Assembly (NCBI GenBank): GCA_030432695.1
Contig: JAUILN010000006.1
Span: 531,909-595,908 of the forward strand
DNA length: 64,000 nt
Direction: 5' to 3'
DNA from: a bacterium
GTDB lineage: Bacteria; Planctomycetota; UBA1135; UBA2386
Shown: positions 38,230 through 50,500 of the stretch, one piece after another
Position numbering within the stretch: the stretch's first letter is position 1
Layout of the letters: every line of letters starts with the position of its first letter
Made by a program: the position numbers and the translations under genes
Notes under the pieces: model-generated
What the model saw: only the letters and a program-made list of their open reading frames with translations
Database searches by the model: none
What the model was told of the DNA's origin: nothing

Positions 38230-39270
38230 TCAGCCGAACAGGCCGCCGGCGCGTGGCGCGAAGAAGCGGCGGCCCTCGCGGGCCAGGCCGTCGGCGACCA
38301 TCGCGGCCAAGTCGGGGTCGAAGTGGCGGCCTGCCTGGTCACGAAAGAATTCCACGATCTCGGCGATGCTCCACGCGGGCTTGTACGAGCGGGCCTCTGC
38401 GAGCGCATCGTAGACCTCGGCGAGGATCAGGATCCGTCCGGGGAGGTCGACCTCGTCGCGCGCGAGCCCGTTGGGGTAGCCGCGGCCATCCCATCGCTCG
38501 TGATGTTGGAGCACCCAGCGGCGCACGTCCTCGCAGTCCTGCAGGTCGGCCAGGATGTCGTAGCCGACTCGCGGGTGGCGCATGATGATCTCGCGCTCGT
38601 CCGCGGTGAGAGGGCCCTCCTTGCAGAGAATCGTCCGCGGCACGGCGATCTTGCCGACGTCGTGCAGGAGGGCGGCGAGGCGCAGCTTCTCGCGGACGTC
38701 CGCGCCCAGGCCGCAGCGTTCCGCGAGGCGGTCTGCGAAGCGGACCACCCGCTCGGCATGTCCGCTCGTGGTCGGGTCCTTGGCTTCGATCATCCGTGGC
38801 GCGACCGCTGCCAGGACCCGGTTCTGTGATTCCAGGAAGCGGGCGCGCCGCTCCATCTCGGCGGTCTCGATCGCGCGCTCGCAGGTCTGGATCAGGATCT
38901 CCGGATCGACGGGTTTGACCACGATCTCGCGGACGCTGCTGCGGAGCGCTTCCGCGGCGGCTCCGAAACTCGGACGCCCCGTGAGCAGGACTACCGGAGC
39001 GTCGGGACAGAGCGCGCGGGCCGCGTCGGCGACCTCGTAGCCGGTGTTCCGCTCTCCCAGGTAGAGATCGGTCAGCACGAGTTCGAAGCTGTCGCGACCC
39101 AGGATCGCGCGGGCGAAGTCCGCATCCTCCGTGCACAGGGTCTCGTAGCCTGCTTCGGTGAGAATGGAATCAAGGGTGCCGAGGGTCAGCGGGTCGTCAT
39201 CGACGACCAGGATCCGGCGCCGCGTGCCTGGTCGCACCAAGGTGCGAGGGGAGTCGTCCAGGGCGGTCAC
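38230..39270 (-). CDS. Response regulator with HD-GYP domain
   Basis: 346 residues from a GTG at 39270, preceded by AGGAGA. The receiver domain (1-135) has the acidic pocket DDD at 24-26, phospho-acceptor Asp68, Thr97 and Lys119. The HD-GYP domain has HD at 203-204 in LLHDVGK and GYP at 264-266 in GRGYPNG. HD-GYP proteins hydrolyse cyclic di-GMP, so phosphorylation should lower c-di-GMP. No histidine kinase is adjacent. The 300 nt separating it from the divergent pseudouridine synthase gene hold both promoters; I could not place them. Confidence 0.95.
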   Translation of the reverse strand: MTALDDSPRTLVRPGTRRRILVVDDDPLTLGTLDSILTEAGYETLCTEDADFARAILGRDSFELVLTDLYLGERNTGYEVADAARALCPDAPVVLLTGRPSFGAAAEALRSSVREIVVKPVDPEILIQTCERAIETAEMERRARFLESQNRVLAAVAPRMIEAKDPTTSGHAERVVRFADRLAERCGLGADVREKLRLAALLHDVGKIAVPRTILCKEGPLTADEREIIMRHPRVGYDILADLQDCEDVRRWVLQHHERWDGRGYPNGLARDEVDLPGRILILAEVYDALAEARSYKPAWSIAEIVEFFRDQAGRHFDPDLAAMVADGLAREGRRFFAPRAGGLFG

Positions 39271-39570
39271 GTGGTTGGGTCTCCTGACGAGAGAGTCGCG
39301 GTTGCGCCGCGGCGAGATTGCGATGCAGGACGAGACGGTAGCTTGCGCCTTGCCGGAACCAAGTCTCCCGTCCGAAATCCGGTCGGACTTGCGGTGCGAG
39401 GCGTTGGTTGTGCGGAGTCCTGGGGAAACATCGTTGAGAAGATGGTGGCGAGCCGTGGAGGGTCTGGGGAGTCTTGAGCAGTTTCCGGATGGGGCGATTC
39501 CCAGCTCTCGGAGCCCTCGAAGGTGCGGGTTGCGGGCTTGTGCAATTGCCCTGCCGATCGCCCTGCTGGC

Positions 39571-40569
39571 ATGAACGAGTCGGATCGTCGCATCGAATTC
39601 GAGGTGGTCTTCGAGGACGCCGGACGGCGCTTCGACGTGACGGTCGCGGCCGCTCTGGAGCGGGCCGGCGACCCGATGGGCCGTGCTCACGCCAAGCGGT
39701 TGATCGCGAGCGGCGACGTGCTCGTGGACGGTCAGCGGGTCAAACCTGGTCAAACCGCTACGGTCGGTCAGCGCGTGGTGGTCCGTCTCAGGGCTGGGAT
39801 CGATCAGGACGACGTGGGACCGGACCCCTCGGGATGGGCCGAGGGCCTGCGGGTCCTGTTCGAGGATCCCGAGCTGGTCGTCATCGACAAGGCGCCGGGG
39901 ATGGCTGCCCATCCGGCGGACAGCTCCCGCATCGTGTTGCCGAACGTCGCCCAGGCGGCTCTGGTCCGCTATCCGGACCTGGCTCCAGCGGCCGGGGAAG
40001 GGCGCGCCGGAATCGTGCACCGCCTGGACCGAGAGACCAGCGGCGTCATGGTGCTGGCGCGCGGCGATGCCGCCCTCCACGCGCTCAAGGGCCAGTTCAA
40101 GGGCCGCACCGTCGAGAAGGAGTACCGGGCGATCGTCTTCGGCACGCCGCGGTTCGACTCCGACTGGATCGAACGCGCGATGCAGCCCCATCCCCGTCAG
40201 GGTGACAAGATGGTGGTCGTCCAGGAGGGCGGCAAGCCGGCCAGCACCCTGTACGTGGTGGAGGAGCGCTTCGATGGCTTCGCGCACGTCCGCTGCCATC
40301 CGAAGACCGGCCGGACCCATCAGATCCGGGTCCATCTGACCAGCATAGGGCACTCCCTCATCGGCGACCGCGTCTATGTGTCCCGCAACGCCCAGCAGCG
40401 GCAGTTGCCCGAAGGAGCGCCCGACCCCGGCCGGCACTGCCTGCACGCGCGCCGACTGACATTCGACCATCCGCGCACGGGAGAACGGATGAGCTTCGAG
40501 GCCACGATGCCTGTGGACATGGCTAACGTGCTGGCATGGTTGCGTTCCGAGCGGCCTGTGCGGGATTGA
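39571..40569 (+). CDS. RluA-family RNA pseudouridine synthase
   Basis: About 332 residues. An S4 RNA-binding domain occupies about 15-76. The catalytic domain has VIDKAPGMAAHP, GIVHRLDRETSG with catalytic Asp153, then EKEYRAIV and GRTHQIRVHL, the RluA/RluD set. It isomerises uridines in rRNA (or tRNA). The ATG at 39571 is chosen because it begins just before the S4 domain; an in-frame GTG at 39523 would add 16 residues with no family support. The end overlaps the next gene by 34 bases. Confidence 0.94.
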   Translation: MNESDRRIEFEVVFEDAGRRFDVTVAAALERAGDPMGRAHAKRLIASGDVLVDGQRVKPGQTATVGQRVVVRLRAGIDQDDVGPDPSGWAEGLRVLFEDPELVVIDKAPGMAAHPADSSRIVLPNVAQAALVRYPDLAPAAGEGRAGIVHRLDRETSGVMVLARGDAALHALKGQFKGRTVEKEYRAIVFGTPRFDSDWIERAMQPHPRQGDKMVVVQEGGKPASTLYVVEERFDGFAHVRCHPKTGRTHQIRVHLTSIGHSLIGDRVYVSRNAQQRQLPEGAPDPGRHCLHARRLTFDHPRTGERMSFEATMPVDMANVLAWLRSERPVRD

Positions 40570-41930
40570 CTCGCGCCGGATGGAGCGTCTGTGTGCTCGC
40601 CGCGGTCGCCGTCCCGGCCCAGGACGGCTTCGTGTCGTACGGCGGTCCCGTTCCGGCGCCGATCGGGCTGGTCCGCGATTCGCCCACGAGCGCGTTCGTG
40701 CTGCGTGATGGAATCCTGCATCGGGTGCGTGGTGACGAGAGCCATGCTCTGGCGTCCACCGCGCCACTGGGGCCGGGTCGCGGCTACGCGCTGGCCCGCC
40801 ACCCGCAGGACGGGCGGGTCTTCCTGGCCGCGGAACGGGGCCTGTTCGTTCTCGATGCCGAGCACGACGTCCTCGACGCACCGTCCACCCGCGATGGCTT
40901 CCCTGAGGGCTCTCCCCGAGGCGTGCACGTCGACGCCGAAGGCCGCGTCTGGCTGCTTACCGATCGGGCGTTCGGGGTTCTGGATCCCCGCTACTTCCAG
41001 GGGCGGACCTTCGACCGGCGTGACGGACTGCCGGCGCCACCCTTCCGAGCGCTCGGTGCGACCGACGACGGTCGGTTGGTGTTGGTGACGGAGTCGGGAG
41101 CGGCGTTCGCCTACCGGCCCGATCGCGGACCGGCGCCGTCTGCTCGGCTGCTCGGGGATGCCGCAGACGGACGGCTCATCGGCGCATCCGACGGCACTGC
41201 CGTCGTCGACGTCGAGGCGGAGGCGCGCGGTGGCGCCACGTTGCGCTTCCGCCGCGTGAACCATCACCTGCTGTACCCGCTGGAGGCCGGGCTCATCCAC
41301 GGTCTGAAGCCGGGTTCACACGGTGTCGAGCTGGTGGTCGAGGACCGAGACCTGCGTGCTCGCAGCCTCGGCACGATCGTCGTCGACGTGCCCTATCCCG
41401 AAGCCTTCGACACCAGCTTCCTGCCCTACGCCGCGCTCGGCGGCTTCGCGTTGCTGCAGCTCGCCTTCCTGCTGGTCGCAGCTCGTCGCGGCCGTCTCCG
41501 CAACCGTTGGCGCCACGCGATGCTCTCGGCTGGGCTGTCGTTCTGGATTGCGCTGATGCTGCTGGCTGGGGTGCTGCGCTACGGCAAGGCCTGGCCGCTG
41601 ATCGGCTTCTCGATGTACACCGAGACCTACGAGGAGGGCTCGGTCCTGTATCAGCCGCGCCTGCGCACCCTGCACTCCGACGGCACGCGGCAGGACCTCA
41701 CGTTCCAGCAGGCCGGCCTGATCCAGGACGGCTACTGGCAGGTCGTCTCCGAGATCGTCCATGGGAAGCGCGGGCGCTGGCGTTCCTTCACGCGCCGGCT
41801 CGATCGCCGTCGCCAGCCGGGAAGCGCGCGGGTGGTCGGCTTCGAGATCATCGACCATCGCGTCCGGCTGACCTCGGACGGCCCCGTGGACGTGGCGCCG
41901 AACGTCCTCCTGCATCACCGCGAGCCATGA
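40536..41930 (+). CDS. Membrane protein with propeller-like extracytoplasmic domain
   Basis: 464 residues. An N-terminal signal peptide (to about residue 29, VPAQ) is followed by about 230 residues with short repeated beta motifs (RDGILHRV, AERGLFVLDAE, TDRAFGVLDP, TESGAAFAYRP) like the blades of two-component-regulator propellers. Two transmembrane helices (about 293-313 and 330-350) follow, then a soluble C-terminal domain of about 110 residues starting YTETYEEGS. I do not recognise the protein. It starts inside the end of the pseudouridine synthase gene and its stop overlaps the start of the HTTM gene (ATGA), so the pair is probably translated together. Confidence 0.75.
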   Translation: MVAFRAACAGLTRAGWSVCVLAAVAVPAQDGFVSYGGPVPAPIGLVRDSPTSAFVLRDGILHRVRGDESHALASTAPLGPGRGYALARHPQDGRVFLAAERGLFVLDAEHDVLDAPSTRDGFPEGSPRGVHVDAEGRVWLLTDRAFGVLDPRYFQGRTFDRRDGLPAPPFRALGATDDGRLVLVTESGAAFAYRPDRGPAPSARLLGDAADGRLIGASDGTAVVDVEAEARGGATLRFRRVNHHLLYPLEAGLIHGLKPGSHGVELVVEDRDLRARSLGTIVVDVPYPEAFDTSFLPYAALGGFALLQLAFLLVAARRGRLRNRWRHAMLSAGLSFWIALMLLAGVLRYGKAWPLIGFSMYTETYEEGSVLYQPRLRTLHSDGTRQDLTFQQAGLIQDGYWQVVSEIVHGKRGRWRSFTRRLDRRRQPGSARVVGFEIIDHRVRLTSDGPVDVAPNVLLHHREP

Positions 41931-43240
41931 GCAGCGCCGATCATCCAGTCGCTCGACCGGTCGGCGATGCATGGCACCGGTTCTGGTTCGCGCCCGCGTC
42001 GCTGGTTCGGCTCGGCATCTGGCGTGCGCTGGTCTGCAGTCTCGCGCTGCACGACGTCATGCTGATGCGTGGCATTCTCCGCCACGACGCGGCGCAATTT
42101 GCCGGCGCACAGGGCGCGCGGTCTTGGAACCCGATCTACCTGTTCGACCTGCTGGGCATCCAGCCGCTTTCGCCGTTCGGCGTCGAGGTATTGCTCGTCG
42201 TCGCGGTCGCGTCGCTTGGCTTCGGCGCCTGCGGCCTGTTCGCACGCACCAGCTGCGCGGTGGGCGCGGTGGTGTTCTTCTTGGAGGCCGGGCTGGTCTA
42301 CTCGTTCGGCAAGCCGCACCACGACAAGGTCGCGCTGGCGTTCGCGCTCGCCGTGCTGCCGCTCGCTCCGGTCGGGGCGCGGGTGTCCCTCGATGCGATC
42401 CGCCTCGCGGCTCGTGACTCCGGTCCGCTCCCGTCACTCTCGGAATGGGCCGGCTGGCCGATCCGCGTCGCCCAGGTCGCGGTCGCCACCGGCTACTGCC
42501 TGGCTGGATCCTCGAAGCTGTGGATGGCGGGCCTCGACTGGTTCAACGGCTACAGCCTGCAGGGCATCCTGGTCGGCCACGACAACCACTTCGCGCGGCT
42601 GGTGGCCGGCAACCTGCTGGCCTGCCGCGTGCAGGCGGTCGGGCTGGTCGCGACCCAGGCGCTGTTCCCGTTGGTGTTCGTGCTGCCGCGGCTGCGTTGG
42701 GTGTTCCTGCCACTGGCGGTGTCGTTCCATCTCGTCACCTGGGCGACGATGGACACGGGGCCGTACATGCGGCTTTGGCTGTTGGTGGCAGCGTTCCTGC
42801 CGCTGGAGCAGGTGCCGGTGACGCTGCGGCGCTGGATTCGCGAAGCAGGTGGGTTCAGGGCGCTTGCCGCGGTCGTGCTGACGTTGGGGGTCACCGGCTT
42901 GGTGGTTCGTGTGGTCGCGTTCTCCGTGCCGTGGTGGGGGCTGGGGCTCGGATTTGGACCACTCCTCGTGGCTGCTGCGCTCTACCTGACTGATCTCGGT
43001 CGTGGCGTGTTCCGCTACGACTCCGCGTCTCCGGCGCAGGTTCGCGCGGTTGCCTGGCTACGCGGTCTCGACTGGTCGAAGCGGCTGGTGTTCGTGGACG
43101 AGCCCGATGTTGGAGTGCCGCGGCTGGAGCTGGCCGACGGTCGCTCGTCGTCGGGTCGTTGGGCGGTGCGCGTCGCAGCACGCCGCACGCTCGCCGCGCC
43201 GTGTGCCCGGTGGCTCGCCCGCGGTCTGCCCGACGAGTGA
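41927..43240 (+). CDS. HTTM-domain membrane protein (vitamin-K carboxylase-like)
   Basis: 437 residues from the ATG overlapping the upstream stop. The HTTM (horizontally transferred transmembrane) domain runs over about 20-300, with WHRFWFAPASLVRLGIWRAL, GARSWNPIYLFDLLG, KPHHDKVALAFAL and KLWMAGLDWFNGYSLQG, and about seven helices; two further helices follow. HTTM includes vitamin K-dependent gamma-carboxylase and many bacterial relatives of unknown function. The C-terminal soluble part of about 80 residues is short and unlike the carboxylase. The tight coupling with the previous gene suggests a shared function. Confidence 0.88.
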   Translation: MSSADHPVARPVGDAWHRFWFAPASLVRLGIWRALVCSLALHDVMLMRGILRHDAAQFAGAQGARSWNPIYLFDLLGIQPLSPFGVEVLLVVAVASLGFGACGLFARTSCAVGAVVFFLEAGLVYSFGKPHHDKVALAFALAVLPLAPVGARVSLDAIRLAARDSGPLPSLSEWAGWPIRVAQVAVATGYCLAGSSKLWMAGLDWFNGYSLQGILVGHDNHFARLVAGNLLACRVQAVGLVATQALFPLVFVLPRLRWVFLPLAVSFHLVTWATMDTGPYMRLWLLVAAFLPLEQVPVTLRRWIREAGGFRALAAVVLTLGVTGLVVRVVAFSVPWWGLGLGFGPLLVAAALYLTDLGRGVFRYDSASPAQVRAVAWLRGLDWSKRLVFVDEPDVGVPRLELADGRSSSGRWAVRVAARRTLAAPCARWLARGLPDE

Positions 43241-43291
43241 TCGGTTCGCGCGGGTTTGGTGAATCGTTGCGGCCGCCGCTACTGTGCGCGT

Positions 43292-45405
43292 GTGGTCGAG
43301 AACCGCTGGAGCGATGCCGGGGCCCGCGAGGCCGTCGAACGACTGGGCGAGGCCTGGGGTGAGGATCTCGCCCTGCGCGTCTACACCTCGCGGTTGATCG
43401 GTGCCGATCCCGGCCTGGTCCTGCACGGCGGCGGGAACACGTCGGTGAAGGTTCGGTTGCCGGACGCGGTGACCGGCGAGCCGGTCGAGGTGCTGTGCGT
43501 CAAGGGCAGCGGCTGGGACCTCGCGACGATCGAGCCGCCCGGTCTGCCCGCCGTCGAACTCGAGCCGCTGCGCCGACTGCGTGGCGTGCCGAAGCTGTCC
43601 GACGAAGAGATGGTCAACCAGGTGCGGCGTCGACTGCTCGACGTGTCGGCGCCGACCCCGTCGGTGGAGGCGCTGTTGCACGCGTTCCTTCCACACCGGT
43701 TCGTCGACCACACGCATGCCGACACGGTGCTGGTGCTCACCAATCAACCGAACGGCGAGGCGCTGATCCGCGAAGCCCTCGGCGACTCGGTGGCGATCCT
43801 GCCCTGGATCATGCCCGGGCATCCGCTCGCCGAGGCGGTGGCCGACGCCTACGAGGCGCACCCCGACTGCGAGGGGGTCGTCCTCCTGCACCACGGCATC
43901 TTCACGTTCGGCGACACGGCGAAGGACAGCTACGACCGGATGATCGCGCTCTGCGACCGGGCTGAGCGGTTCGCTGCCGAGCGACTCGGTGGCGCGAGGC
44001 CGACCTTCCTGACCGGGCCCGCGGCTGCGCCGGACCCGGCCGCTGCGGCCGCGCGAGCCGCCGCGGTGCTGCCCGCGCTGCGCGGCGCGTTGGCGATCCC
44101 GCGGGCCGGGGCCGAGCCGTCCCGCTTCGTGGCCGCGCTGCGCCAGGATCCCGAGCTGCTGGCCTTCGCCGGTCATGCCGCGGCTCGCGAGCTGGCGGCG
44201 ACCACTCCACCGATCACGCCCGACCACGTGATCCGCACCAAGGGCAGCTACCTGACCCTGTCGGCCGCCGAGGCCTCCGATCCCGACGCCATACGCCAGG
44301 CGGTCCAGCGCTTCGGTGCCTCCTACCAGGCCTACTTCGACGATTGTGCGCCGCGCATGCCGGGTCGGGTCACGCGCCTCGACCTACGGCCGCGCGTCGC
44401 GGTGGTCGAAGGCGTTGGTCTGATCGGTTTCGGTGGCGACACCAAGGCTGCTTGCATCGCCGCCGACCTCGCCGAGCAGACGATCAGGGCCAAGGCCCTC
44501 GGCGCGGCGCTCGGCACCTACCGGGCGCTGGAGCCGTTCGAGCTGTTCGAGATGGAGTACTGGTCGCTCGAGCAGGCCAAGCTCGGCCGCTCCGTCTCCG
44601 CACCGCTCGCCGGACGGATCGCGCTGCTCACCGGCGCCGGCGGCGCGATCGGTCACGGCATCGCCCGCGAGCTGCTCGCCGCCGGCTGCCACGTGTTCCT
44701 CACCGATGTCGACCACGAGCGGTTGGAGCGGGTGGCCGGCATCCTCGCCGGGGACTTCGGCACCGCGCGCCTCAGCGGCCTGCCGATGGACGTCACCGAC
44801 TCGGCCAGCGTCGCGGCGGGCTTCGCGGCCTGCGTGCGGGCCTTCGGCGGCCTCGACGTGCTGGTGCCGAACGCGGGTGTCGCCCATGTCAGTGAGCTCG
44901 CGGCGATGGACGACGCCGCGTGGTCGCGCGTGGTCGCGGTCAACCTCGATGGCACGATGCGGGTGATCCGGGAGGCGGCGCGGATCTTCGCGGTGCAGCA
45001 GAGCGGCGGACACGTGGTCGTGCAGGCCAGCAAGAACGTGTTCGCGCCCGGCGCCAGCTTCGGCGCCTACTCGGCGAGCAAGGCCGGTGCGCTGCAGTTG
45101 GCCCGCATTGCCGCGCTCGAGCTCGCGCCGCTCGGCGTGCACGTCAACGCGATCAATGCCGACGCGGTGTTCGGCGACGGCCGGGTCGACAGCGGGCTGT
45201 GGAGCGAGGTCGGGCCGGAGCGGATGCGAGCCCGCGGTCTGGATGCGGAAGGTCTGCGCGCCTACTACCGCGACCGCAGCCTGTTGAAGGTCGAGGTCAC
45301 CGCGGAGGCCGTGGGGCGGGCAGTGGTGTTCTTCGCGTCGGGCCAGACACCGACCACCGGTGCGGTGCTGCCGGTCGACGGCGGCGTCCCGGGGGCCTTC
45401 CCTCG

Positions 45406-45409
<4 letters not shown>
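43292..45409 (+). CDS. Bifunctional class II aldolase / short-chain dehydrogenase
   Basis: About 705 residues. The N-terminal half is a class II aldolase/adducin domain with HGGGNTSVK, HTHADTVLVLT and LLHHGIFTFG, the His residues being zinc ligands. The C-terminal half (from about 440) is an SDR with LLTGAGGAIGHGIA, NAGVAHVSELAAMDD and the catalytic YSASK. This fusion is known from L-rhamnose and related deoxysugar breakdown (rhamnulose-1-phosphate aldolase plus lactaldehyde dehydrogenase-like activity); the exact sugar cannot be read here. The GTG at 43292 fits the family N-terminus; an in-frame start at 43256 is possible. Its stop overlaps the next start. Confidence 0.93.
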
Positions 45410-46358
<949 letters not shown>

Positions 46359-46362
<4 letters not shown>

Positions 46363-47420
46363 GCTGGCTGCGATGGCGGGTGTTCCGCGAGGTCACCGCG
46401 ATGGCGCTGCGTGACTACCTGCGCACGCCGGATGCGGTGTTCTGGACCTACGGCTTCCCGCTCGGGATGGCGGTGGTGCTCGGCCTGGCGTTCGGCGAGA
46501 AGCCGCCCGATCCGTCGCGGATCGTCTTGTTGGCCGAGCCCGCCGCCGAGTCGTCGGCGTGGGCAGGCTTCGAGAAGCCGGCGACCGATGGCCTCGCGGT
46601 CGAGCGATCCGACGACGCGGCGCGCGCCCACGACCGGCTGATCCTCGGCGCCATCGATGCGGTGTTGTCCGGCACGCCCGACCGGCCGGTGATCGACGTC
46701 GACGTCGCCCGTCCCGGTGCAGCACTCGCCGAGCTACGCATCGACGCCGCGCTGCGCCGCGCCCGCGGCGAGCCGGAAGGGCCGCGCGCCGAGATCCGGC
46801 CGGTCGACGAACCCGGTGGCCGCTACATCGACTTCCTGATCCCGGGCCTCATCGGCATCAACCTGCTCGGCGCCGGCATCTACGGGGTCGGCTACAACAT
46901 GGTGCAGATGCGGGTGAAGAACCTGCTGCGCCGCATCCACGTCACGCCGGTCGGCCGCGCCGAGTTCCTGCTGTCGTGGCTCGCCAGCCGCTTCGGCCTG
47001 TCGCTCCTGCCGCCGTTCCTGATCCTGCTGTTCGGGATCCTCACCTTCGGCGTGCCGGTCGCGTCGGGTGCCTGGTCGTGGGTGGTCGCGCTGATCGTCG
47101 CCTCGGCGTTCTGCTTCGGCGGTCTCGGCCTGCTGATCTCGACCCGCGCACGCACTACCGAGACGGTCGGCGGCCTGATGAACCTGATCATGCTGCCGAT
47201 GTGGCTCGGCGGCGGCGCGTTCTTCAGCAACCAGCGGTTCCCCGAGTTCGCGCAGCCGCTGGTGAAGGCGCTGCCGTTGACCTGGGTCACCGACGGATTG
47301 CGCGACGCGATGCTGGGCAGCAGCGGTGAGGGGTTCACAGCGCCGGTGGCGTGCCTGCTGCTGGCGGGGTTCGGCGCGGTGACGTGTCTGGTGTCGTTCC
47401 GGATCTTCCGGTGGACGTGA
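46359..47420 (+). CDS. ABC-2 type transporter permease
   Basis: 353 residues. One N-terminal transmembrane helix (about 30-48), a large extracytoplasmic loop (about 50-150), then five helices from about 160 to 350, the layout of ABC-2 permeases. FLIPGLIGINLLGAGIYGVG, KNLLRRIHVTPVGRAEFLLS and LPLTWVTDGLRDAMLG are the conserved segments. It pairs with the ATPase whose gene overlaps it. The stop codon lies inside a 15-bp palindrome, and the next gene is convergent 83 nt away. Confidence 0.95.
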
Positions 47421-47503
47421 CCGTCACGTGGCCTCGACCGGCCGAGTCTGGAACGCGGCCACCAGCCGCCAGGAGGTGGCTCGGCCTGGGAGGGGCAGCG
47501 GAT

Positions 47504-50500
47504 CTACTGACGTTGGATGACCCAGTCCGCTACGTGGACCGGTCGAGCCGGGCGGAAACCCAGCTTGTCCCGGATCTCGGGCTGGTCTCCGCCGCGACGT
47601 GAGGATCGAGCGGAGTAGTCGCTGCTCACGTACGATCCACCCCGCGAGACCCGTCGCTCCGGAGTCGGAAGCACCAGTCTCAGGCCGTCGCCGGCGCGAG
47701 CTTCGTACAGGTACGACCCGTAAGGGTCGGCGCACCATTCCCATACATTGCCGTGCATGTCATGCATGCCGAACGCGTTGGGCAGCAATGATCCGACGGG
47801 CGCGAGCCCGGATCCTGCGCCGTCCTTGCCGATGTTGGCGTGACCGGCGATGGTGGCCGGGTCCGCCCCCGAGGACCAGGGTGAATGGCTCCGTGCGCGG
47901 CAAGCGGCCTCCCACTGTGCTTCCGTGGGCATCTTCAGGCCCCACTGGATGGCGAGTCGATTGCATTCGTGCCAGGACATCGGGATCCTCGGGTGGGTGG
48001 GGGCAGAGGGGCGATCCTGCGGGCTCAGATGGCTCTGAGTGAGGCGGCCCCACTGAGCCTCGGTCATCTCGTGCCGTGCGAGCAGGAATGGCTGCAGCGC
48101 GATCGAGTGGAGCGACTCTCCCGGATCCGACCTCGGGTCATAGTTCGGACCAGCCGGTTCCGTGGATTGGCTGCCGATCCAATAGTCTCCGCCCGGAACG
48201 AGCACGAAGACGATTCCCGTATCCTCTCCCACGTCGATGGCTCCGCGACGGTTCGAGGAAAGGGTGGGGACCTCTTCGAGGTCCGCCCCCGAGGGGCGGT
48301 GGTAGAACTCCAGGAGCTTCGTGTCGGGATTCACTCCGAGTGGGACGAGATCGTACTGCGGCTGCAGCTCGATGCGGGTTCCCTGGTAGAGCTCGCTCAC
48401 CTCCGATCCGTCGGCGTTCCGGAGCAATTCATTGGCCTGCCTCCAGAGCTTGATCGTCCCCAGGTCGGCCAGCTCACGTAGGCTCTTGGCCATCTCCATG
48501 CGTTCCTCGACCGCTCTGGAATCGACGCGATCGAATTCCTCGAGGTCACGGTCCAGTTGCGAAAGCGAGTCATAGAGGAACTGGGCCCCCTCATCCTCGA
48601 ACGTCCGGCGGAGTCCGGTGGTCGTGGCTGATCGGCATTGGGCCTCGAGTTCGGCGATCCGGGCTTCGGCCGACGGGTGGTCAGCGGTCGCAATCCTGGC
48701 GCGGAGCTCGAGGCCGAACAGCGTCCGCTCGGGCCAGACGCGCCCTGGAGCCAGACGCGCCGCCTCGTCGGCCGCTTGCAGGGCCTCGGCATCTCGCCCC
48801 AGGGCGAAGAGACCTTTGGCCAGCAGCTCCAGGAGTGCGCTCTGCTCGGCGCTCTTCGCGGACTTCGAGTTCGCGCGGAGCACGTCGAGGGTGCCCTGGG
48901 CCACGGCCCATGGGTCGAGATTCGGGATGGCCTCCATGATGAGGGTGAGAGGCCGCCGGACGGATTCGGTGCGGACCTGATCGAGGGTCTGGCGGAGCAG
49001 CTCGACCATCTCGGCTTCACGGCCGTAGAACTCCGGCTCGCGGCCGAATGCGACGAAGGCGCGGGCGTGATCGAGCACCTCGTCGACGGGTCTGGGCCAC
49101 GCGGCCGGTCCACTCGTCAGAGGCTCGGGGGGCAGGCTGCTTCTTCGTGTCTCGAGAGTTTGCCTGAGCACCTCGATCTGGCGTCGGAGCGCGGCAGTTT
49201 CGTGGGGCGTGCCTGGCTGGGTGCGGCGCGTTGCATCGGGGTCGAGCGCTTCCGGAGCGAGCAAGGCAAGGTCGGTGGTTCCTGGGTGCTCGATCGCGAT
49301 GGAGGCCAGCCGTGCCAAGGTGGCCTTGATCTCGAGGTGTTTGGCGCGGAGCGGCTCCGCGTGTTTCGCCATCCATGCCTGCATTGCGGCCAATCGCGTA
49401 GGAGACGGTGGGGGCAGGGCCTCCCGGTCGGCTTGCGCGGCATTCAGATCGACGATGCCGGCGAGCATGTTGAACTCGGAGATCTTCTGGTCTGCGCGTT
49501 CGTACTGCGCGTCGGCCGCGAGCTTGCCTTCGATCGCGAGGGCGAAGCCGATGATCAGTGCCGCGCCGCTGAGCGCCAGCGAGGTGACGGGGAGCCGGTT
49601 GCGCCGCACGAACTTCGATAGGCGGTACCAGGTTCCTGGCGCGCCGGCTCGCACGGGCTGGTTCTCGAGGTAGGCCCGGAGGTCGTTCGCCAATGCCAGC
49701 GGCGACTCGTATCGTTGGTCCGGTTCCTTGGAGAGCGCCTGGAGGACGATCCAGTCGAGGTCCCCCCGCAACTGGGAGCGAATCTGCTGCGTCCGGACGC
49801 GGTCGCTGGGGCGGCGGGGGGGATCGGTCTGTATGAGGTGGATGATCTCCGAGAAGCTCGAAGTTCGCAGGATCGTGGAGTCGATCGGAAGCGTCTCCGT
49901 GAGCAGTTCGTAGAGGACGACGCCGAGCGAGTAGACATCGGACCGGGTGTCGGCCTGCAGGCTGCCGGCGGCCTGCTCCGGACTCATGTAGGCGGGCGTT
50001 CCGAGCACGCTGCCGGGAACGGTTCGGAAGCGATCCTGCGGGGTCGCTTCGAGTGCCTTGGCGATCCCGAAGTCGATCACCTTCGGACTCGGAGGACCCT
50101 CGGACTGGGTGACGAGGAGGTTGGAGGGCTTCAGGTCGCGGTGGAGGACACCATTCTGGTGCGCGTGCTGCACCGCGTCGCAGATCTGCAGGAAGAGGTC
50201 GAGGCGGGCCCGGATGGGCAATCCGCGGCACCGGCAGTAGTCCGTCACAGGCGGACCCTCCACCAGCTCCATCGCGAAGTATGGACGCAGGGAATCGCCA
50301 ACTCCCGCATCAAAGACCATCGCGATGTTCGGGTGGTTCATGCGCGCCAGAGCGTTCTGCTCGGACTCGAAGCGCCGAAGCACCTCTCGTGAGTCCATGC
50401 CTGGCTTCAGGACCTTGAGCGCGACACGTCTCTGGATCGGTTCGAGTTGCGTCGCCGAGTAGACGATTCCCATCCCTCCTTCGCCGATGCGTCGCAGGTC

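Noticed and set aside
35933..38413. 826-codon + strand frame opposite the formylglycine-enzyme-fold gene
   Set aside because: Antisense of a clearly recognised gene; no family features of its own.
47415..47429. Palindrome ACGTGAC-C-GTCACGT between convergent genes as terminator
   Set aside because: A one-base loop cannot form a normal RNA hairpin, and no U-run follows; probably chance at the end of the permease gene.
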